Positions 8,033-15,835 of a DNA stretch of 15,880 nucleotides are shown here, piece by piece. The stretch's first letter is position 1; the number at the start of each line of letters is the position of its first letter. The position numbers and the translations under genes were made by a program. This stretch comes from CAYSDH01 sp964429805 (GTDB lineage Bacteria > Bacteroidota > Bacteroidia > Flavobacteriales_D > JABDKJ01): assembly GCA_964429805.1 (NCBI GenBank), contig CAYSDH010000073.1, positions 1 to 15,880 on the forward strand. The letters run 5' to 3'. A model generated the notes under the pieces. That model did not search any database, had not been told where the DNA came from, and saw nothing but the letters and a program-made list of their open reading frames with translations.

Positions 8033-8563
8033 TTAGTCTTCTGTTAATCCGTATTGCGCTTTCACTGCGTGCACTATGGCAGAGAGTTTTTTCGGTTTCC
8101 TTAGAAGCACAGCCGTCATTAGCCCATCCATCAAAATCATAAACACCTCAGTTTCTATTTTCGGTTTCTTATACCCTAACTCCTTAAGGGTTGATTTGCA
8201 CAGCGCCTTCATAGACTCAGAGACTGTGTTGCCGTGCTCTTCTGACTGCCACTTGAGCGAATAAATCAGTTTCCAAAACTTCCTGTTTTCTTCTGACATC
8301 TCGTTTGCTATGTCAATCATGTTTTCGAGTCGCTCTGAGGCATCTTCTATGCTGGTTAAATGAGCGACATAGTCTTCTACCATCTGATTTCCCTGCTCAA
8401 TCAGGGCATCTAAGAGTCCTTCCTTATTGGTAAAATGCCTGAATATTAGTGCCTCTGACACAGCGGCATTTTTGGCAATCTTAGCCGTTGAACTCATTGA
8501 AAAACCATGAGTTGAAAACATCTCTAAAGCCGAATCCAGTATTTGCGCTCTCTTTTTAGTCAT
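8033..8563 (-). CDS. TetR/AcrR family transcriptional regulator
   Basis: This 176-aa regulator starts MTKKRAQILDSALEMFSTHG, the standard first helix of the TetR DNA-binding domain. The helix-turn-helix follows (about 24-43, STAKIAKNAAVSEALIFRHF) and then TNKEGLLDALIEQ. The remaining 120 residues form the variable helical ligand-binding and dimerisation domain, which gives no clue to the inducer. The start ATG is only three bases from an 18-bp palindromic site that overlaps a TAGCTTTG -7 element, so autorepression is very likely. It is first in a two-gene unit with the SDR reductase 15 bp downstream. TetR proteins next to reductases usually repress them until a small molecule binds; that part is inference. 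Confidence 0.93.
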   Translation of the reverse strand: MTKKRAQILDSALEMFSTHGFSMSSTAKIAKNAAVSEALIFRHFTNKEGLLDALIEQGNQMVEDYVAHLTSIEDASERLENMIDIANEMSEENRKFWKLIYSLKWQSEEHGNTVSESMKALCKSTLKELGYKKPKIETEVFMILMDGLMTAVLLRKPKKLSAIVHAVKAQYGLTED

Positions 8564-8566
8564 AAT

Positions 8567-8584
8567 AGTAAGTACTTACTTACA
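8567..8584 (-). promoter_or_regulatory. TetR operator upstream of tetR-SDR
   Basis: On the - strand the site reads TGTAAGTAAGTACTTACT. The 14 bases at 8567-8580 (AGTAAGTACTTACT) are a perfect palindrome, and a further TAAGT repeat lies to one side. It overlaps the last two bases of the -7 element and covers the expected transcription start, the classical position for steric repression. The size, symmetry and AAGT-type half-sites fit TetR-family operators. Binding by the adjacent TetR protein is inferred from position. Confidence 0.75.
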
Positions 8585-8590
8585 AAGCTA
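8583..8590 (-). promoter_or_regulatory. Bacteroidota-type -7 promoter element for tetR-SDR
   Basis: On the - strand this reads TAGCTTTG, an exact match to TAnnTTTG, the -7 element of the Bacteroidota primary sigma factor. It ends 19 bases before the tetR ATG. At the expected distance upstream (about 19 bases) there is only a poor match to the TTTG -33 element (TCTT), which would fit a promoter of modest strength. The operator lies directly downstream and overlaps it by two bases. Confidence 0.6.
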
Positions 8591-8705
8591 GGGCTTTATT
8601 CTATTCCTTAAGAAGACCACCTTAGACTTAAGTATGACGCCTGAGGAGTTCTCAAATAACTTGAAGACATCATTAAGCAGATGAACTGGAAATACATCTA
8701 CGTCC

Positions 8706-8727
8706 AAAAGCCACGCTGAGCATGGCT
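8706..8727 (-). terminator. Likely intrinsic terminator of the aldolase transcript
   Basis: On the - strand AGCCATG, loop CTCAG and CGTGGCT form a seven-pair stem with one T-G wobble, followed directly by TTTT. It lies about 88 bases after the aldolase stop and before the tetR promoter, so it would separate the two units. The T run is short, so efficiency is uncertain. The rest of the 251-bp gap (8591-8705 and 8728-8814) shows no gene or RNA that I recognise. Confidence 0.5.
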
Positions 8728-8814
8728 ATATATACTATAAGCGCAACTCGTGCGGTTTTAATGAATTATGAATGGTCTTTTTGACTAGAGCCTTATGCGC
8801 TGTAACGGCCGCTA

Positions 8815-9888
8815 TCAAGCCTTGTTTCTGTCTATACAGTTGAGGTCATCAAAGGCAATCTTGAGTCTGTCCACAAAAGTTTGCTCGCCTTTACGCAGCC
8901 ACACACGTGGGTCGTAGAACTTCTTGTTTGGCTTCTCCTCTCCTTCTGGATTACCAATCTGAGTCTGCAAATAAGCCGACTTCTCTTGCACGTAGTCTCT
9001 CACGCCACTCAAATACGCCCATTGCATATCAGTGTCGATGTTCATTTTTACAGCACCGTACTCAATGGCCTCTCTAATCTGATTCTGAGGAGAACCTGAG
9101 CCTCCGTGAAACACGAAGTTTATAGGGTTTGCAGCCGTATTAAACTTCTGCTGTACATGCTCTTGAGAGTTCTTCAATATCTCTGGTCTGAGCTCCACAT
9201 TGCCCGGCTTATACACTCCGTGCACATTACCAAATGCTGCTGCGATAGTAAAGTTTGGACTCACCTTCATCAGCTCTTCATAGGCATAGGCCACTTCTTC
9301 TGGCTGCGTGTAGAGCTTAGAGCTATCTACATCTGTGTTGTCCACACCATCTTCTTCTCCACCAGTTACACCAAGCTCAATTTCAAGAATCATGTCCATC
9401 TCAGCCATGATCTTGAGGTACTTTACACAAGTCTCCACATTCTCTTCTATAGGCTCTTCGCTAAGGTCAAGCATGTGGCTAGAGTATAGCGGCATTCCGT
9501 GAGCGGCATAATGCGCCTTGCCATGCTCTAGCAGTCCATCAATCCAAGGGAGTAACTTCTTGGCGCAATGGTCTGTGTGCAAAATAACTGGAACACCATA
9601 GGCCTTGGCCATGTGGTGCACATGCAATGCTCCTGAGTAACCTCCTGCAATAGAAGCTGCTTGGGCATCATTAGACAACCCCTTGCCTGCAAAGAATGAT
9701 GCGCCACCATTTGAAAACTGAACAATAACTGGAGAGTTGAGTTCTCTAGCCGTTTCAAGAACAGCATTCACAGAATTTGTACCGATGACATTGACCGCTG
9801 GCAGTGCGTAATCATTATCATTAGCATGTTTTAAAAGGTCCATGGCCTCTTGACCGTGCAGTACTCCAGAATTAAACAGTGTAGACAT
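8815..9888 (-). CDS. fbaA: Class II fructose-1,6-bisphosphate aldolase
   Basis: This zinc-dependent class IIA aldolase (357 aa; E. coli FbaA 359 aa) reversibly splits fructose 1,6-bisphosphate into dihydroxyacetone phosphate and glyceraldehyde 3-phosphate in glycolysis and gluconeogenesis. Visible active-site features are HTDHCAKK with catalytic Asp106 and zinc ligand His107, ELGVTGGEEDG with Glu171, Glu178 and Glu179, zinc ligands His223 (NVHGVYKPGN) and His261 (HGGSGS), and Asn283 (KMNIDTD). Each sits three residues before its E. coli counterpart, so the alignment is nearly gap-free. The protein is cytosolic and presumably a homodimer. It starts 52 bp after the HAD phosphatase gene. An A-rich leader and a -7-like TAACTTTA (9910-9917, - strand) upstream suggest it may also have its own promoter. 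Confidence 0.97.
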   Translation of the reverse strand: MSTLFNSGVLHGQEAMDLLKHANDNDYALPAVNVIGTNSVNAVLETARELNSPVIVQFSNGGASFFAGKGLSNDAQAASIAGGYSGALHVHHMAKAYGVPVILHTDHCAKKLLPWIDGLLEHGKAHYAAHGMPLYSSHMLDLSEEPIEENVETCVKYLKIMAEMDMILEIELGVTGGEEDGVDNTDVDSSKLYTQPEEVAYAYEELMKVSPNFTIAAAFGNVHGVYKPGNVELRPEILKNSQEHVQQKFNTAANPINFVFHGGSGSPQNQIREAIEYGAVKMNIDTDMQWAYLSGVRDYVQEKSAYLQTQIGNPEGEEKPNKKFYDPRVWLRKGEQTFVDRLKIAFDDLNCIDRNKA

Positions 9889-9940
9889 ATTTTATTTTTT
9901 TTGGGAGCCTAAAGTTAGACTTTCCTGCTCATCCATTGCA

Positions 9941-10765
9941 TTAGATGTCGGTGAAGATGGATTCTAGAATCTGAGCCACTCCGTCTTCCTTATTTGTGAG
10001 GGTCAATCTATCTGCTATTTGCTGGACTTCCTCTTTGGCATTGCCCACAGCAACGCCTAGTCCTGAGGCCTGCAGAAGCTCTATGTCGTTATAATTATCG
10101 CCAAATGAGATGACTTTTGACCACTCTATATCTGTAAAGGAACTATGCATAAGTGATTCTAGTGCAGTGGCCTTGTTCATCATACTACTCGAAATTTCGA
10201 GATAGCTGTCTTTAGATCGGTATAGGTTTACCTCAGACCCAATTCCTTCTAGTGCCTCAACGGCAATGTCTATCACTTCCTTCTCCCCCATGCACATTAC
10301 CTTGTGCGCAGACAAGCCTTGCTCTTTTAGCTTTTGTAGCGTCTCATTCAGTGGAGAAAGAATAGGATTTACTTTCGTGTTATTCATTTCGCGCAGTGTC
10401 CAGTAATCTTCTGACTCCGCGTACCATTGGTCTTTGGCATAGATGCTCACGTTGCACTTTTTATGAATGCCCGCCTCAGCTAGAATATTCATCACCTCAA
10501 AAGGCATGGGCTCTGAGACCAGCACTTTGTCGGTTGAGTCGATGACAAAAGCTCCGTTATAACAGATTAGTGGCTGGTCACTGATACCAAGTTCCTGCTG
10601 CAAATGCCTCATGGCACTTGGCATTCGCGATGATGCCAAGACTACATTGACTGAGTCTTTGAGCGCTGAAATGATGCTGATGGTTCGTGCAGAAAGCTCC
10701 CGATCTTTGTCGAGCAAGGTGCCGTCAATGTCAGAACACATCAGTGAGTATGGATGTTTACTCAT
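9941..10765 (-). CDS. Cof-type HAD-IIB family phosphatase
   Basis: This 274-aa haloacid-dehalogenase superfamily hydrolase belongs to the Cof/YidA (IIB cap) group. Motif I is SDIDGTLLD with nucleophile Asp12 and general acid Asp14; motif II is VLASSR with Ser45; motif III is the lysine in MMNKATAL (Lys198); motif IV is FGDNYND with Asp223 and Asp227. Between motifs II and III is the large alpha/beta cap that sets specificity. Members dephosphorylate sugar phosphates, pyridoxal phosphate or flavin nucleotides; the substrate here is unknown. There is no signal peptide. The start is two bases after the stop of the unrecognised 131-aa gene (TAAGTATG), so the two are translationally coupled. Aldolase follows 52 bp later, which hints at a role with phosphorylated sugars without proving it. 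Confidence 0.92.
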   Translation of the reverse strand: MSKHPYSLMCSDIDGTLLDKDRELSARTISIISALKDSVNVVLASSRMPSAMRHLQQELGISDQPLICYNGAFVIDSTDKVLVSEPMPFEVMNILAEAGIHKKCNVSIYAKDQWYAESEDYWTLREMNNTKVNPILSPLNETLQKLKEQGLSAHKVMCMGEKEVIDIAVEALEGIGSEVNLYRSKDSYLEISSSMMNKATALESLMHSSFTDIEWSKVISFGDNYNDIELLQASGLGVAVGNAKEEVQQIADRLTLTNKEDGVAQILESIFTDI

Positions 10766-10767
10766 AC

Positions 10768-11163
10768 TTATATCAGGTCTTTGACTTGGGCCCCAGCTGG
10801 TGAGAATAGGAGGTCTACCGGTATATCAAGATCATAGAGATACTGATAACCGATAGTGTCTCGTGTGCAGAATGGGTCGATGAGTTCCATCATGTTTAAG
10901 TAACCCTCAAAGGTCAAATCACAAAAAAATGTACGCTCTTTTGCCGAGACGATGCCCAAGTCTTCATCATTGATTCGCAACGTGAGGTCACAGTTCATGG
11001 GTTCGATACACTCCATATCAGATAGGGACAGTGAGCGTTTTTCATCAATCAGTACTTTTTCAATTTCATCTTTTAGTTTGATGGCCTCCTCTCGGTCAAA
11101 ATCATAGAGACGAACCACCGCATCGCCAAATGCATTGATATTAGGTATGAAATCAATTTTCAT
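10768..11163 (-). CDS. Conserved-looking protein of unknown function, 131 aa
   Basis: I do not recognise this family. The open frame extends 15 codons further to a TTG at 11206-11208, but that codon lies in the T-rich tail of the cold shock gene's terminator. The ATG at 11161-11163 (MKIDFIPNINAFGDAVVRLYDFD) is therefore the better start, and a -7-like TACTTTTC (11186-11193, - strand) lies about 22 bases ahead of it. The product is acidic, with an amphipathic helical stretch (about 24-43, REEAIKLKDEIEKVLIDEKR) followed by alternating strands. It has no signal peptide or membrane segment, so it should be cytosolic. It ends two bases before the HAD phosphatase ATG, a tight coupling that suggests joint function. 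Coding seems real from the operon spacing and the protein-like composition. Confidence 0.75.
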   Translation of the reverse strand: MKIDFIPNINAFGDAVVRLYDFDREEAIKLKDEIEKVLIDEKRSLSLSDMECIEPMNCDLTLRINDEDLGIVSAKERTFFCDLTFEGYLNMMELIDPFCTRDTIGYQYLYDLDIPVDLLFSPAGAQVKDLI

Positions 11164-11206
11164 GTTAGAGTTAATCTTGAGTGCAGAAAAGTATGGAATG
11201 TTGAGC

Positions 11207-11235
11207 AAAGAAAAAGCCCCGACTAAGTCGAGGCT
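11207..11235 (-). terminator. Strong intrinsic terminator of the cold shock gene, possibly two-way
   Basis: On the - strand the stem AGCCTCGAC, loop TTA and GTCGGGGCT (nine pairs, one T-G wobble) is followed by TTTTTCTTT. It lies 25 bases after the cold shock protein stop. Read on the + strand the same stem has one C-A mismatch and is followed by TTTTC, so it could act weakly in both directions, though no + strand gene precedes it. The best hairpin in the window. Confidence 0.85.
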
Positions 11236-11260
11236 TTTCTTTATAAAGTCTAAAAGATCT

Positions 11261-11452
11261 TTATGCCTTCTGCACGTTAATTGCTGCAGGGCCTTTCTGA
11301 GTTTCTTCTATATCGAACGTGACATCGTCATTTTCGTATAGGTCTACATTAGTTCCTGATTTGTGGACAAAAATGTCCTTTCCGCCTGTTTCCGGTGTAA
11401 TGAAACCAAACCCTTTTTCTGAATTGAAAAACTTTACTTTACCACTAGCCAT
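11261..11452 (-). CDS. Cold shock protein (CSD single-domain)
   Basis: This 63-aa protein is a single cold shock domain, a small beta-barrel that binds single-stranded RNA and DNA and acts as an RNA chaperone. It has the usual opening MASGKVKFFNSEKGFGFI, RNP1 KGFGFI at 13-18 and RNP2 DIFVH at 26-30. The common Trp of VKWFN is Phe here. The length is typical. The leader is short: a -7-like TATCTTTA (11478-11485, - strand) lies only about 25 bases before the ATG. There is therefore no room for the long structured leader of E. coli cspA, and expression may not be cold-induced by that mechanism. It is monocistronic, ending at a strong terminator. Confidence 0.96.
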   Translation of the reverse strand: MASGKVKFFNSEKGFGFITPETGGKDIFVHKSGTNVDLYENDDVTFDIEETQKGPAAINVQKA

Positions 11453-11477
11453 TGCTACTTTATTAATTATTAGGGTG

Positions 11478-11485
11478 TAAAGATA
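11478..11485 (-). promoter_or_regulatory. Putative -7 element of the cold shock gene
   Basis: On the - strand this reads TATCTTTA, one base off TAnnTTTG, 25 bases before the cold shock protein ATG. No clear TTTG -33 element stands at the usual distance. Just upstream an inverted repeat (ATGCA, GACG, TGCAT; 11497-11510) covers most of the spacer and could bind a regulator, though it may be chance. Confidence 0.45.
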
Positions 11486-11569
11486 GCCGATTATACATGC
11501 AGACGTGCATTTTTACCAGTATAAATACATAGGCTGGTTAATAAGTCTAAATGCCTTGCGATGGCTCTC

Positions 11570-13765
11570 CTACTGCTTTTTGAGCAAAATACTCTTCTCA
11601 GACAAGTCATGTGCCGCATCGAGAAACTCAATCATCTTCGTCCAGTTTTCGGCTGGCTCTACTCCTGTTTTGTAGATTTTTAATGAGTTTAAGACCACAT
11701 ATCCATCCACTATTTCTGCGGTTGAGATAAAACTTCCTGTTTCATTATCTACATCCATGGCTAAGGCTTCTAGCCCTTCTGCCGTATATCCTTCAGGTAT
11801 TTTTAGTTTGATAGTATTCCTGTACTGGCGTGGGTTAGGCATGTAAATATCACTCTGTCTATCTACTTCTTCTTGACCTATTTTTACCTGGCCACCTATC
11901 AGCTTTCCGATTTTGACAATCTTGTTTGGACCAGCATCTGTGACCATGCCCGTGATTTCTACCTCACATTCATAACCAAAGCCTTTGCCATCACGCAGTC
12001 CATCACTTGTAATGGTCATTTTCGTAATCTCCTCTAGGTTATCTTCTCCAAATCGTCCTTCCATCTCGATTTGAGCACTCTTTATCATCCAGTTATAGAA
12101 TTGAGCGCGCATGTAGGCATTCTCATCATCATCCTCATCAATGTCTTCTAAGTCTATTTTGGTCAACTCTCTAAGGTTCATGTCAAAATGATCTGACTCA
12201 CCCGTTTGCTTACGAAGAGTCACATTTTCATGCTTTGGTAGCAGAGTTACCAGCTTATACCAAGGCCCATCCGCTTTTTCATGCTCTCTAATTATTCCAG
12301 TTGACTCCAGTCCTTTACTGGCCATTGAGGCAAAACCAGCTAGTTCTCCTTTTTCATCAAGCGATACATCTACAGAAATATGAAGCTCATTGTCACTTGC
12401 TGAACTAAAGGGAATCTTCACCTTATTAATCTGCACTGACTTGCTGGCCCCAATTTTATTAGGCACAGAAAAAGCTTCAGAACCTTCAACGAAATACGGA
12501 TGAAAACCAAAAGGCAGATACAATTCTGCTGCAGTCATATGGACTTGAGACCCGTCCTTAAAATTGATTTGCAAGACACGCTGTATATCGTCTTGCACCA
12601 TAATATCACTGGCCTCACCATAAACTCTTGGCACGACAAATAGCCAGTTTGATTCTATATTTTTTTCGCGACAAAAATCAGCGACTCTATTGACCACCGA
12701 TGGAGAACTGATATAACGGTAATTCGCCTCTTTACTCACGTTAATGATATGCTCCAACTGGTGATAAAAATATTCTACTTGCTCTCGGTCACTTGCGCCA
12801 TTATTCTCAGCCAATAATTTTCGAAAAGCAGCCTCGTCTTTCTTGTACAAATCAGTACTGATTAGGCTCGACCTCATTTTTCCTTCAAGCATTGCCTTAA
12901 GCATAACATCAGTGGTAGAGGTCACGGCTTTCGCTGTCTTGTTCATGAAATTCGAAGCTAGCACATCGTTACTCGGGGTACCTACTATCACAGAATACCT
13001 AACTACCGGATATTCTCTAAGACTATATACCCACCTGCTGTCCACATCATATCCAGGGCGGTTATTGTCTTGTATCACAACACGCGCACGGAGGTTGTTT
13101 TCTAATTCTGCCTGAGGTATCACCTTCACATCTGGCGCACCATTCATGGATAAAAACTTAAAGTAGGCACCAGTTCTGAGGTTAAATTCACAGTAATGAT
13201 CTAATACGGGATATTGGTGGGCAAAATATATCTCGTCAGGCTCATAGACCCGAAACGCCACTAAATGCTGAGACCTCAAAAAGGAGTAATAATCTATAAT
13301 GTCTCCAACCTCAAGTCCAGGCACAGCTATTTTCACTCCATCTCCTTCTTCAATAAACTTGTCTCTGCGCAGATGAATAACCTCTCCATTTTTCTTCAGA
13401 ATACGAATGGCGACATCACTAAATTTTCCTTTTAGACCGATATTTCCCATTGACAAAGTCGAGAACTCATCAATGGCTTGCTTGTTTTGAATGTAGACTA
13501 CGTTGCGCCTCATTCGCCATATCCTCAGCTTATTCCCCAATTTTTGAGTCGTGATGTACATGCGCTTCAACATGTAAATAGCATCGTCTTCTGGAAAATC
13601 AGAAATACCCGCATTTAACAATGACTCGTACGTATCACTTTCACTCCAAATAAACTCTTCAACCTCAGACTGTCTATCAATCTTCTCAAACGAAGTCTGC
13701 TCGAATTGTGCGTCAGCAGTGATAGTGACAAAAAGTATAGCAAAGGTGGCTAGTAGGTATTTCAT
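11570..13765 (-). CDS. DUF3857-type exported protein with degenerate transglutaminase-like domain
   Basis: This is a 731-aa protein from the ATG at 13763-13765. The frame opens seven codons earlier at a TTG, but MKYLLATFAILFVTITADAQ from the ATG is a complete cleavable signal peptide, so I use that. The order is an N-terminal helical part, a DUF3857-like beta domain (about 90-250), a transglutaminase-like region (about 300-430) and a C-terminal beta-rich domain. The region that should hold the catalytic Cys reads ISSPSVVNRVADF; by aligning it with the neighbouring paralog, Cys is replaced by Ser354. The His position (DDIQRVLQINF) also lacks His. It is thus probably non-enzymatic, serving in binding or structure in the periplasm or at the surface. 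It follows its paralog after 67 bp and is likely co-transcribed. An acidic run (LEDIDEDDDEN) lies near residue 540. Confidence 0.82.
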   Translation of the reverse strand: MKYLLATFAILFVTITADAQFEQTSFEKIDRQSEVEEFIWSESDTYESLLNAGISDFPEDDAIYMLKRMYITTQKLGNKLRIWRMRRNVVYIQNKQAIDEFSTLSMGNIGLKGKFSDVAIRILKKNGEVIHLRRDKFIEEGDGVKIAVPGLEVGDIIDYYSFLRSQHLVAFRVYEPDEIYFAHQYPVLDHYCEFNLRTGAYFKFLSMNGAPDVKVIPQAELENNLRARVVIQDNNRPGYDVDSRWVYSLREYPVVRYSVIVGTPSNDVLASNFMNKTAKAVTSTTDVMLKAMLEGKMRSSLISTDLYKKDEAAFRKLLAENNGASDREQVEYFYHQLEHIINVSKEANYRYISSPSVVNRVADFCREKNIESNWLFVVPRVYGEASDIMVQDDIQRVLQINFKDGSQVHMTAAELYLPFGFHPYFVEGSEAFSVPNKIGASKSVQINKVKIPFSSASDNELHISVDVSLDEKGELAGFASMASKGLESTGIIREHEKADGPWYKLVTLLPKHENVTLRKQTGESDHFDMNLRELTKIDLEDIDEDDDENAYMRAQFYNWMIKSAQIEMEGRFGEDNLEEITKMTITSDGLRDGKGFGYECEVEITGMVTDAGPNKIVKIGKLIGGQVKIGQEEVDRQSDIYMPNPRQYRNTIKLKIPEGYTAEGLEALAMDVDNETGSFISTAEIVDGYVVLNSLKIYKTGVEPAENWTKMIEFLDAAHDLSEKSILLKKQ

Positions 13766-13832
13766 ATAATTTGTGATTATACCCAAAGAGTAATTCGGGC
13801 TTTAATTTTAAAGTCTTGAGGAGAATTAAAGT

Positions 13833-15782
13833 CTACTTGGCTTCGTAGATGATTGGAGTCTTGTAAATCTCTTTTTGCATTCGCGCTATTGTTTCGCTCC
13901 ACGACTCTATCTTTGCATTAGGAATGCTGGCTTTAGGAATGATAAACTCTTTAGATATCTCAAGCGCACCGTCAGCCTTCTGATTAAACTGTATTTTCAG
14001 TTTGAAGTGCTCATCTTCTACCACAAAGTCTTCAGGCGTAGACTTAATAGAATAACCGCTTAGTGGTTCGATAATGTACTCCTCTCTGTCATACACTTTA
14101 GAGCCAAAGTCCATGTCACCTTTCATTCCTTCAAGCTCTTCTTCATCATAAGAGGCCTTGCCGTAGCTTTTATACAAATCCCAATCAAGGTAAAGCTCTG
14201 AGCCAAAGACATTGACTCTGTTTTTGGCTTCAAAATTTGCTTTCCAGTTTAAATCAGACTCTCTGTTTTCTACATCTTCAGCAGAAACTAGCTCAACGAC
14301 AATATCCTTTTTACCATGACTAAAGAAGCGCCTTTTGGCTTCTTCAATGTCTTTAGACCCAATGTCATTATAACGGTTAAACATGCGGACTTTGCCTTCT
14401 CCTTTGACAGAATAATCCATGTGACCGACTAACTTGCCGTCTTTCACTTCATAGGTCACTTTGGTCAGTTCTTCGTTTCGCTCAAATGGAAATTCTGGTA
14501 CATCGACTATTTCAAACTTTTCTCCATTCTGAATCATGGCTTGACGACCTTGTATTCGCTCGGCCACGTCATTAAAGCTGATGTACTTCTCAGTCCCATC
14601 AAGGAAGTGGTAGCCTTTGTCATCAACTACGGTGCATATCATGTGATTATCTACAGCCAGCGAAGGAATGCTGTAATCATAGGGAATGGAGTTTGTGCCA
14701 ATCCAAGTCAATCTGGCGTCAAAGCCTCTTGTTTTAAGCATTTCGGCCATGAGATTGGCCATTCCCTTGCAGTCACCGTACTTGTTGTACATCACATCTT
14801 GACAAGCCTCTGGTCTAAAACCAGCGATACCATCTTCGAAGGCGATGTACCTGATATTATCTTGCACCCAGTAGAAGATTGTTTTCATCTCGCAATCTTT
14901 GTCTTCACAGTCTTTGACTAATTTTTCTGTAAACGATGTTAACTCTTTGGCGTCATTGCCAATCCCATCAACCAAACCAGCATACCAAGAATAAAGGTCT
15001 TCTGCAGCAGCAAGCATTTTAATCTGCTCATCTTTATAGGTCACATTTTTTGTCAGAATCAGCAAGTGAGGCGCGTAAAATGCCCAACCCCGAGACTGCG
15101 ACTCACGCTCAAATGCAGGGAGATCTTTTACATGAAAAGTAATGGTGCGTATACCCGCTTTTGTTTCGTCAGACTTGACAATATCATAGTCACCAAAGTG
15201 AAAATTCATCACGTCTACCTCTATATAACTCGGCATGACAAACTTCACGTCTAATTGATGCACGGGATATGGCTCTGGAATGTACCTGCGCGTCAAGTAT
15301 TTACTATCGGTGTAATGGACTTCATAATTAAGGTTGGTAGTCTCGGTGTTTACTCTCAAATACAAGCTTGGCACCATCACTTCTGCATCATGATGAAAAA
15401 TGCCATTCATCTCATAAGGAAAGGTGTTAGTGTAGGTCTTCTTCTTATTGATTTTTGCCGACTTCACACTGCTATAGTCATCTACGAAGATGGGATACTC
15501 AACGCTTTGAGACTTGTCAGAGAGGTTGACATACTTCAAGGTCGACTCCTCATTTACCTCCACCAACTTGGTTTTCTGGTTGTATGAGAATGTAAACACG
15601 CGTTGTCCGTTAAACAGCGCCACATCTTCGTCTGGATAGTCGGCCTGCAATTTTTCAATCACCACTAATGGGACAATTTCTTGGCTGAAAAGCAATGAAC
15701 CAGAAAAAAGAAATGTAAGAATTAAGAAAACCGAGGCGCATGGTGTGGCCAGTTTAAGGCTAGTGAAGTAGGACATAATCAT
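13833..15782 (-). CDS. DUF3857/transglutaminase-like exported protein with intact triad
   Basis: This is a 649-aa protein from the ATG at 15780-15782; another ATG two codons later is equally possible. An earlier in-frame ATG at 15851 would place 23 residues before a normal signal peptide (MSYFTSLKLATPCASVFLIL then a hydrophobic run to FSQ) and lies upstream of the likely promoter, so I reject it. A DUF3857 beta domain (about 60-240) precedes a transglutaminase-like domain with YGDCKGMANLM (Cys338), DNHMICTV (His380) and FLDGTE (Asp395), the full Cys-His-Asp triad. A C-terminal beta-rich domain follows. Family members are exported proteins of mostly unknown role; the fold could cleave or cross-link peptides, but the substrate is unknown. 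Two further Cys pairs (CEDKDC at 292-297) might form a disulfide. It is the first gene of a tandem pair with its inactive-looking paralog. Confidence 0.88.
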   Translation of the reverse strand: MIMSYFTSLKLATPCASVFLILTFLFSGSLLFSQEIVPLVVIEKLQADYPDEDVALFNGQRVFTFSYNQKTKLVEVNEESTLKYVNLSDKSQSVEYPIFVDDYSSVKSAKINKKKTYTNTFPYEMNGIFHHDAEVMVPSLYLRVNTETTNLNYEVHYTDSKYLTRRYIPEPYPVHQLDVKFVMPSYIEVDVMNFHFGDYDIVKSDETKAGIRTITFHVKDLPAFERESQSRGWAFYAPHLLILTKNVTYKDEQIKMLAAAEDLYSWYAGLVDGIGNDAKELTSFTEKLVKDCEDKDCEMKTIFYWVQDNIRYIAFEDGIAGFRPEACQDVMYNKYGDCKGMANLMAEMLKTRGFDARLTWIGTNSIPYDYSIPSLAVDNHMICTVVDDKGYHFLDGTEKYISFNDVAERIQGRQAMIQNGEKFEIVDVPEFPFERNEELTKVTYEVKDGKLVGHMDYSVKGEGKVRMFNRYNDIGSKDIEEAKRRFFSHGKKDIVVELVSAEDVENRESDLNWKANFEAKNRVNVFGSELYLDWDLYKSYGKASYDEEELEGMKGDMDFGSKVYDREEYIIEPLSGYSIKSTPEDFVVEDEHFKLKIQFNQKADGALEISKEFIIPKASIPNAKIESWSETIARMQKEIYKTPIIYEAK

Positions 15783-15804
15783 AGTTGTATCAGCGTTGAA
15801 GATA

Positions 15805-15835
15805 CAAAAGTCTAGTCTGGCGGCATAACTGACAA
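15805..15835 (-). promoter_or_regulatory. Putative promoter of the DUF3857 pair
   Basis: On the - strand TTG (15833-15835) and GACTTTTG (15805-15812) are separated by 20 bases. These match the TTTG -33 and TAnnTTTG -7 elements of Bacteroidota with one base lost in each. The expected start of transcription is then about 15-25 bases before the ATG at 15782 and downstream of the alternative ATG at 15851, which supports the shorter protein. Confidence 0.45.

Noticed and set aside
8744..8760. Small hairpin CGCA-ACTCG-TGCG followed by GTTTTA
   Set aside because: A four-pair stem on the + strand has no + strand gene ahead of it; the - strand hairpin at 8706-8727 is the better terminator for aldolase.
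9106..9489. 127-codon open frame on the + strand
   Set aside because: It is antisense to the aldolase catalytic core; the Cys/His/Leu-rich composition is typical of a frame shadow.
13800..13831. Inverted repeats CTTTAATT/AATTAAAG and CTTTAA/TTAAAG between the two DUF3857 genes
   Set aside because: They are entirely AT-rich with no T tract, as expected by chance in an AT-rich spacer, and a terminator here would split a likely operon.
14541..15587. Open frames of 126 and 110 codons on the + strand
   Set aside because: Both are antisense to the transglutaminase-like gene and show no domain or start signal.
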